From NCBI GenBank assembly GCA_905373605.1, contig CAJPTO010000143.1, forward strand, positions 1 through 7,831: a DNA stretch of 7,831 bases, written 5' to 3'. How positions within the stretch are numbered: position 1 is the stretch's first letter; each line of letters opens with the position of its first letter. The translations under genes were made by a program, and so were the position numbers. Shown in pieces: positions 6,368 to 7,831 of the stretch. The notes beneath the pieces were generated by a model, which worked only from the letters and a program-made list of their open reading frames with translations, did not search any database and was not told the DNA's origin. This DNA comes from an uncultured Prevotella sp. (GTDB lineage: Bacteria; Bacteroidota; Bacteroidia; Bacteroidales; Bacteroidaceae).

Positions 6368-6901
6368 TTAATCTGTAGGTAATAACACTCCTTGCTTTAG
6401 CGCAACTTGTGCCGTCTTACCCTGCGCAAGTTTTATCTCGCCGTCGTAAACAAGTTGTTCCTTGTCGTATTTCACGACGCTCCCTGCATAATAAACTTTA
6501 AGATGATACGTGCCTTCAGACAGTTTGCCCATCTTGAAGTCGACGTCATACAAGCATTCGCAGTCGGCCAACAGCTCAAATTGTTCCTTATGATGAACCA
6601 CTAGGGTAATTAGCTTGCCCTCATTGGTGGCATCCACCACCCGTTCTCGTATCACGCAATTGTCTGTTATGTCTTCCACTTTACATTGAGCGACACCATC
6701 TTTGCCCAGTTCAATGCTGAGTTTTGCCTGCTTTCTGTAATCGTCTTCGCGTGGATTGCTTTCCACATCGTTCATCATTGCCTCTCTTTTGCATTGCGAA
6801 TTTGCCACATCGTAAGCCTTCAGAGGGTTTACCACCACATTTTCAGTGGAACATGCAGACATTCCCACAAGACATATCAGGCTAAAAATCACTTTTTTCA
6901 T
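6368..6901 (-). CDS. Predicted envelope lipoprotein of unknown function
   Basis: From ATG 6901 the product has 177 residues. It begins MKKVIFSLICLVGMSAC, a type II signal peptide with the lipid-accepting Cys at residue 17 (lipobox MSAC, Met at -3 being unusual). The mature part is about 160 residues and looks beta-rich. It contains six Cys including the lipidated one; two form a CEC pair just before LYDVDFKMGKLSEGTYHLKV (residues 114-137). Alternating hydrophobic strands around GTYHLKVYYAG resemble an immunoglobulin-like beta-sandwich. I do not recognise a named family. It is convergent with the barrel gene and lies downstream of the oxidoreductase on the same strand, separated by 160 nt with its own regulatory-looking sequence. 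A second ATG at 6907 would add Met-Phe, but the ribosome binding site favours 6901. Outer membrane localisation is likely from the family pattern, not proven. Confidence 0.82.
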   Translation of the reverse strand: MKKVIFSLICLVGMSACSTENVVVNPLKAYDVANSQCKREAMMNDVESNPREDDYRKQAKLSIELGKDGVAQCKVEDITDNCVIRERVVDATNEGKLITLVVHHKEQFELLADCECLYDVDFKMGKLSEGTYHLKVYYAGSVVKYDKEQLVYDGEIKLAQGKTAQVALKQGVLLPTD

Positions 6902-6910
6902 AAACATTTT

Positions 6911-6919
6911 TCCTTTCTT
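6911..6919 (-). promoter_or_regulatory. Ribosome binding site of the lipoprotein gene
   Basis: On the minus strand AAGAAAGGA (6919 to 6911) is a purine-rich Shine-Dalgarno-like site. It leaves 9 nt before ATG 6901 but only 3 nt before ATG 6907, so it decides for the downstream start. Such a site is uncommon in Bacteroidota. Confidence 0.5.
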
Positions 6920-6922
6920 TAA

Positions 6923-6949
6923 ATATGTTTTGATAGTTATATGTTGATA
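6923..6949. repeat. Short AT-rich direct repeat
   Basis: ATATGTTTTGATA (6923-6935) and ATATGTTGATA (6939-6949) are near-direct repeats, 16 bp from start to start, differing by two extra T. They lie just upstream of the lipoprotein gene. They could be binding half-sites, or low-complexity AT-rich sequence. Confidence 0.25.
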
Positions 6950-6981
6950 TTATTCCATTTATATTGTCCAGAGCTAATTGT

Positions 6982-7010
6982 GTCTTTTCAAGACTTTGCT
7001 TTTGAAGCAA
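6982..7010. promoter_or_regulatory. Two adjacent palindromes sharing a CTTTTnAAG-type core
   Basis: GTCTT-TTC-AAGAC (6982-6994) and TTGCTT-TTG-AAGCAA (6996-7010) are perfect inverted repeats of 5 and 6 bp with 3-base centres, one base apart. Both contain CTTTT(C/G)AAG, starting at 6984 and 6999, so the cores are 15 bp apart. They lie upstream of the lipoprotein gene and after the oxidoreductase stop on the minus strand. Tandem operator sites are one reading and paired RNA hairpins another. No T-run follows on either strand, so termination is unlikely. Confidence 0.4.
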
Positions 7011-7061
7011 CGATTCAATAAGCTAGTAAAGTGGCAAATTAAGGAATGCCCTTGACATGGG

Positions 7062-7831
7062 TTATTGGGCATATTGAACCCTCTCTCTTATTTTAGCCAT
7101 CAGCGAATAAGTGTGTTTCAAACTCTCAAAGCCAAAAGCAAAGGTGTCTTCGCATTTGTTTTCAACCATGTCGGCAAACGATTTTATTTCATCAAAGAAA
7201 CCTTGTGCTACAATTTGGTTATTGCCAAGGGTGGGCAAAAAGGCATTTCGGGCGTGCAGCCGAGTGATGGTTGTATTGCTAGGCATCAGCTTTTCTAGCG
7301 GAATACCCCAAAAAGACGAGTGCTTTTGAGAAAAATCGAGGGTTTCCATATCACTTAACGTGTAACAACCTTTGCTTGTAGAGATGCTCAATTCTTCTTT
7401 CGCATTATGCCAAGAATAGTCGGTAGACAGCTCTAGCATGCCCGTTATCCCATGATGTTCTAGCATAAGCATCAAGGTTAGCCCACCATTCTTAGTTTGT
7501 ATCGCATTTACTGCCTTTAACTTTGCTTCCCCAAAAAGAAACACTACATAGTCAAGGGGGTGGATAAAGAGTTCTAACAGTGCGTCACCTTCGGGATATA
7601 ACCCCGTATGATAACGATAGAGGTAATGATGTTTGTCTGCTTTCCTTAGCAGGCCACGTAAAATTTGTGTGACAGGAGCAAAGCGCCTTTGCAGTCCAAC
7701 CACAACGTGGCACGGACCATATAGCCTAATGCTATCGGTAAGTGCATGGAGTTGCTCCTCGTTTTCACACGGAGGCTTTTCTATGAAGAGTGATTTGCCT
7801 GCCTTTATCACCTTGCGAGCAATCTTAAAAT
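7062..7831 (-). CDS. Gfo/Idh/MocA family oxidoreductase, N-terminus cut off by the window edge
   Basis: These NAD(P)-dependent enzymes oxidise or reduce sugars and related compounds. The visible 255 residues are open to the right edge with no in-frame stop, and they begin inside the Rossmann domain (FKIARKVIKAGKSLFIEKPP). The GTG at 7811 is therefore an internal Val, not a start. The EKP motif, whose Lys is the usual catalytic residue, is at visible residues 17-19. GLQRRF (45-50) matches the common NRRF-type segment, and FIHPLD (88-93) matches the substrate-domain HxxD motif, followed by FLFGEA. About 80 N-terminal residues, including the GxGxxG nucleotide loop, should lie outside the window if the gene has the usual family length. 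The substrate cannot be told; the RYHTGLYPEGD stretch recalls members found in surface polysaccharide loci, a weak resemblance only. No clear terminator follows the stop. Confidence 0.85.
   Translation of the reverse strand, partial: FKIARKVIKAGKSLFIEKPPCENEEQLHALTDSIRLYGPCHVVVGLQRRFAPVTQILRGLLRKADKHHYLYRYHTGLYPEGDALLELFIHPLDYVVFLFGEAKLKAVNAIQTKNGGLTLMLMLEHHGITGMLELSTDYSWHNAKEELSISTSKGCYTLSDMETLDFSQKHSSFWGIPLEKLMPSNTTITRLHARNAFLPTLGNNQIVAQGFFDEIKSFADMVENKCEDTFAFGFESLKHTYSLMAKIRERVQYAQ

Noticed and set aside
7035..7042. Minus-strand TTAATTTG as a -7 element for the lipoprotein gene
   Set aside because: It misses TAnnTTTG at one base and has no TTTG at the right distance upstream.
7809..7811. 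GTG at 7811 as the start of the oxidoreductase
   Set aside because: The frame is open to the window edge and the upstream residues continue the family's helix before AGK-FIEKP, so the gene is truncated by the window.
6210..7831. Drop in GC content to the right as a sign of horizontal transfer
   Set aside because: Hand counts of single 60-base lines vary widely (21 to 31 G+C in the oxidoreductase, 29 in one lipoprotein line, 31 in one barrel line). The difference is not secure, and no mobile element or integration repeat is visible.

Overview
The window looks like chromosomal DNA from a member of the Bacteroidota, most likely a Prevotella-like Bacteroidales. The signs are two GLPGLI-family secreted proteins, a carboxypeptidase-regulatory-domain/TonB-receptor-type outer membrane protein, a divergent trigger factor, promoters of the Bacteroidetes form (TTTG - about 20 nt - TAnnTTTG), and mostly no strong Shine-Dalgarno sequence. 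The genus is inference.

Layout. Positions 1-286 hold no convincing large gene. They contain a probable tig promoter (71-102), a nested stem-loop (127-177), a short dyad (202-219) and a doubtful 39-codon ORF. Trigger factor (tig, 287-1648, +) follows and ends at a strong intrinsic terminator (1730-1772). A new promoter (1826-1857) then opens a probable three-gene + strand operon: GLPGLI protein 1 (1925-2743), GLPGLI protein 2 (2753-3556, 9 nt later) and an 855-residue outer membrane beta-barrel protein (3642-6209). A short convergent gap (6210-6367) carries a weak terminator-like hairpin and a run of nine G. On the minus strand are a small predicted lipoprotein (6368-6901) and the C-terminal three quarters of a Gfo/Idh/MocA-family oxidoreductase (7062-7831), which runs off the right edge. 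The gap between those two genes carries two adjacent palindromes that share a core.

How the genes fit together. Trigger factor is a housekeeping ribosome-bound chaperone with its own promoter and terminator. The GLPGLI pair and the outer membrane protein form one envelope module. All three have signal peptides, the two GLPGLI proteins are tandem paralogues, and the barrel protein would sit in the outer membrane facing them in the periplasm. The function and substrate of this module are unknown, and it is the best candidate here for an uncharacterised system. The lipoprotein and the oxidoreductase show no visible link to it.
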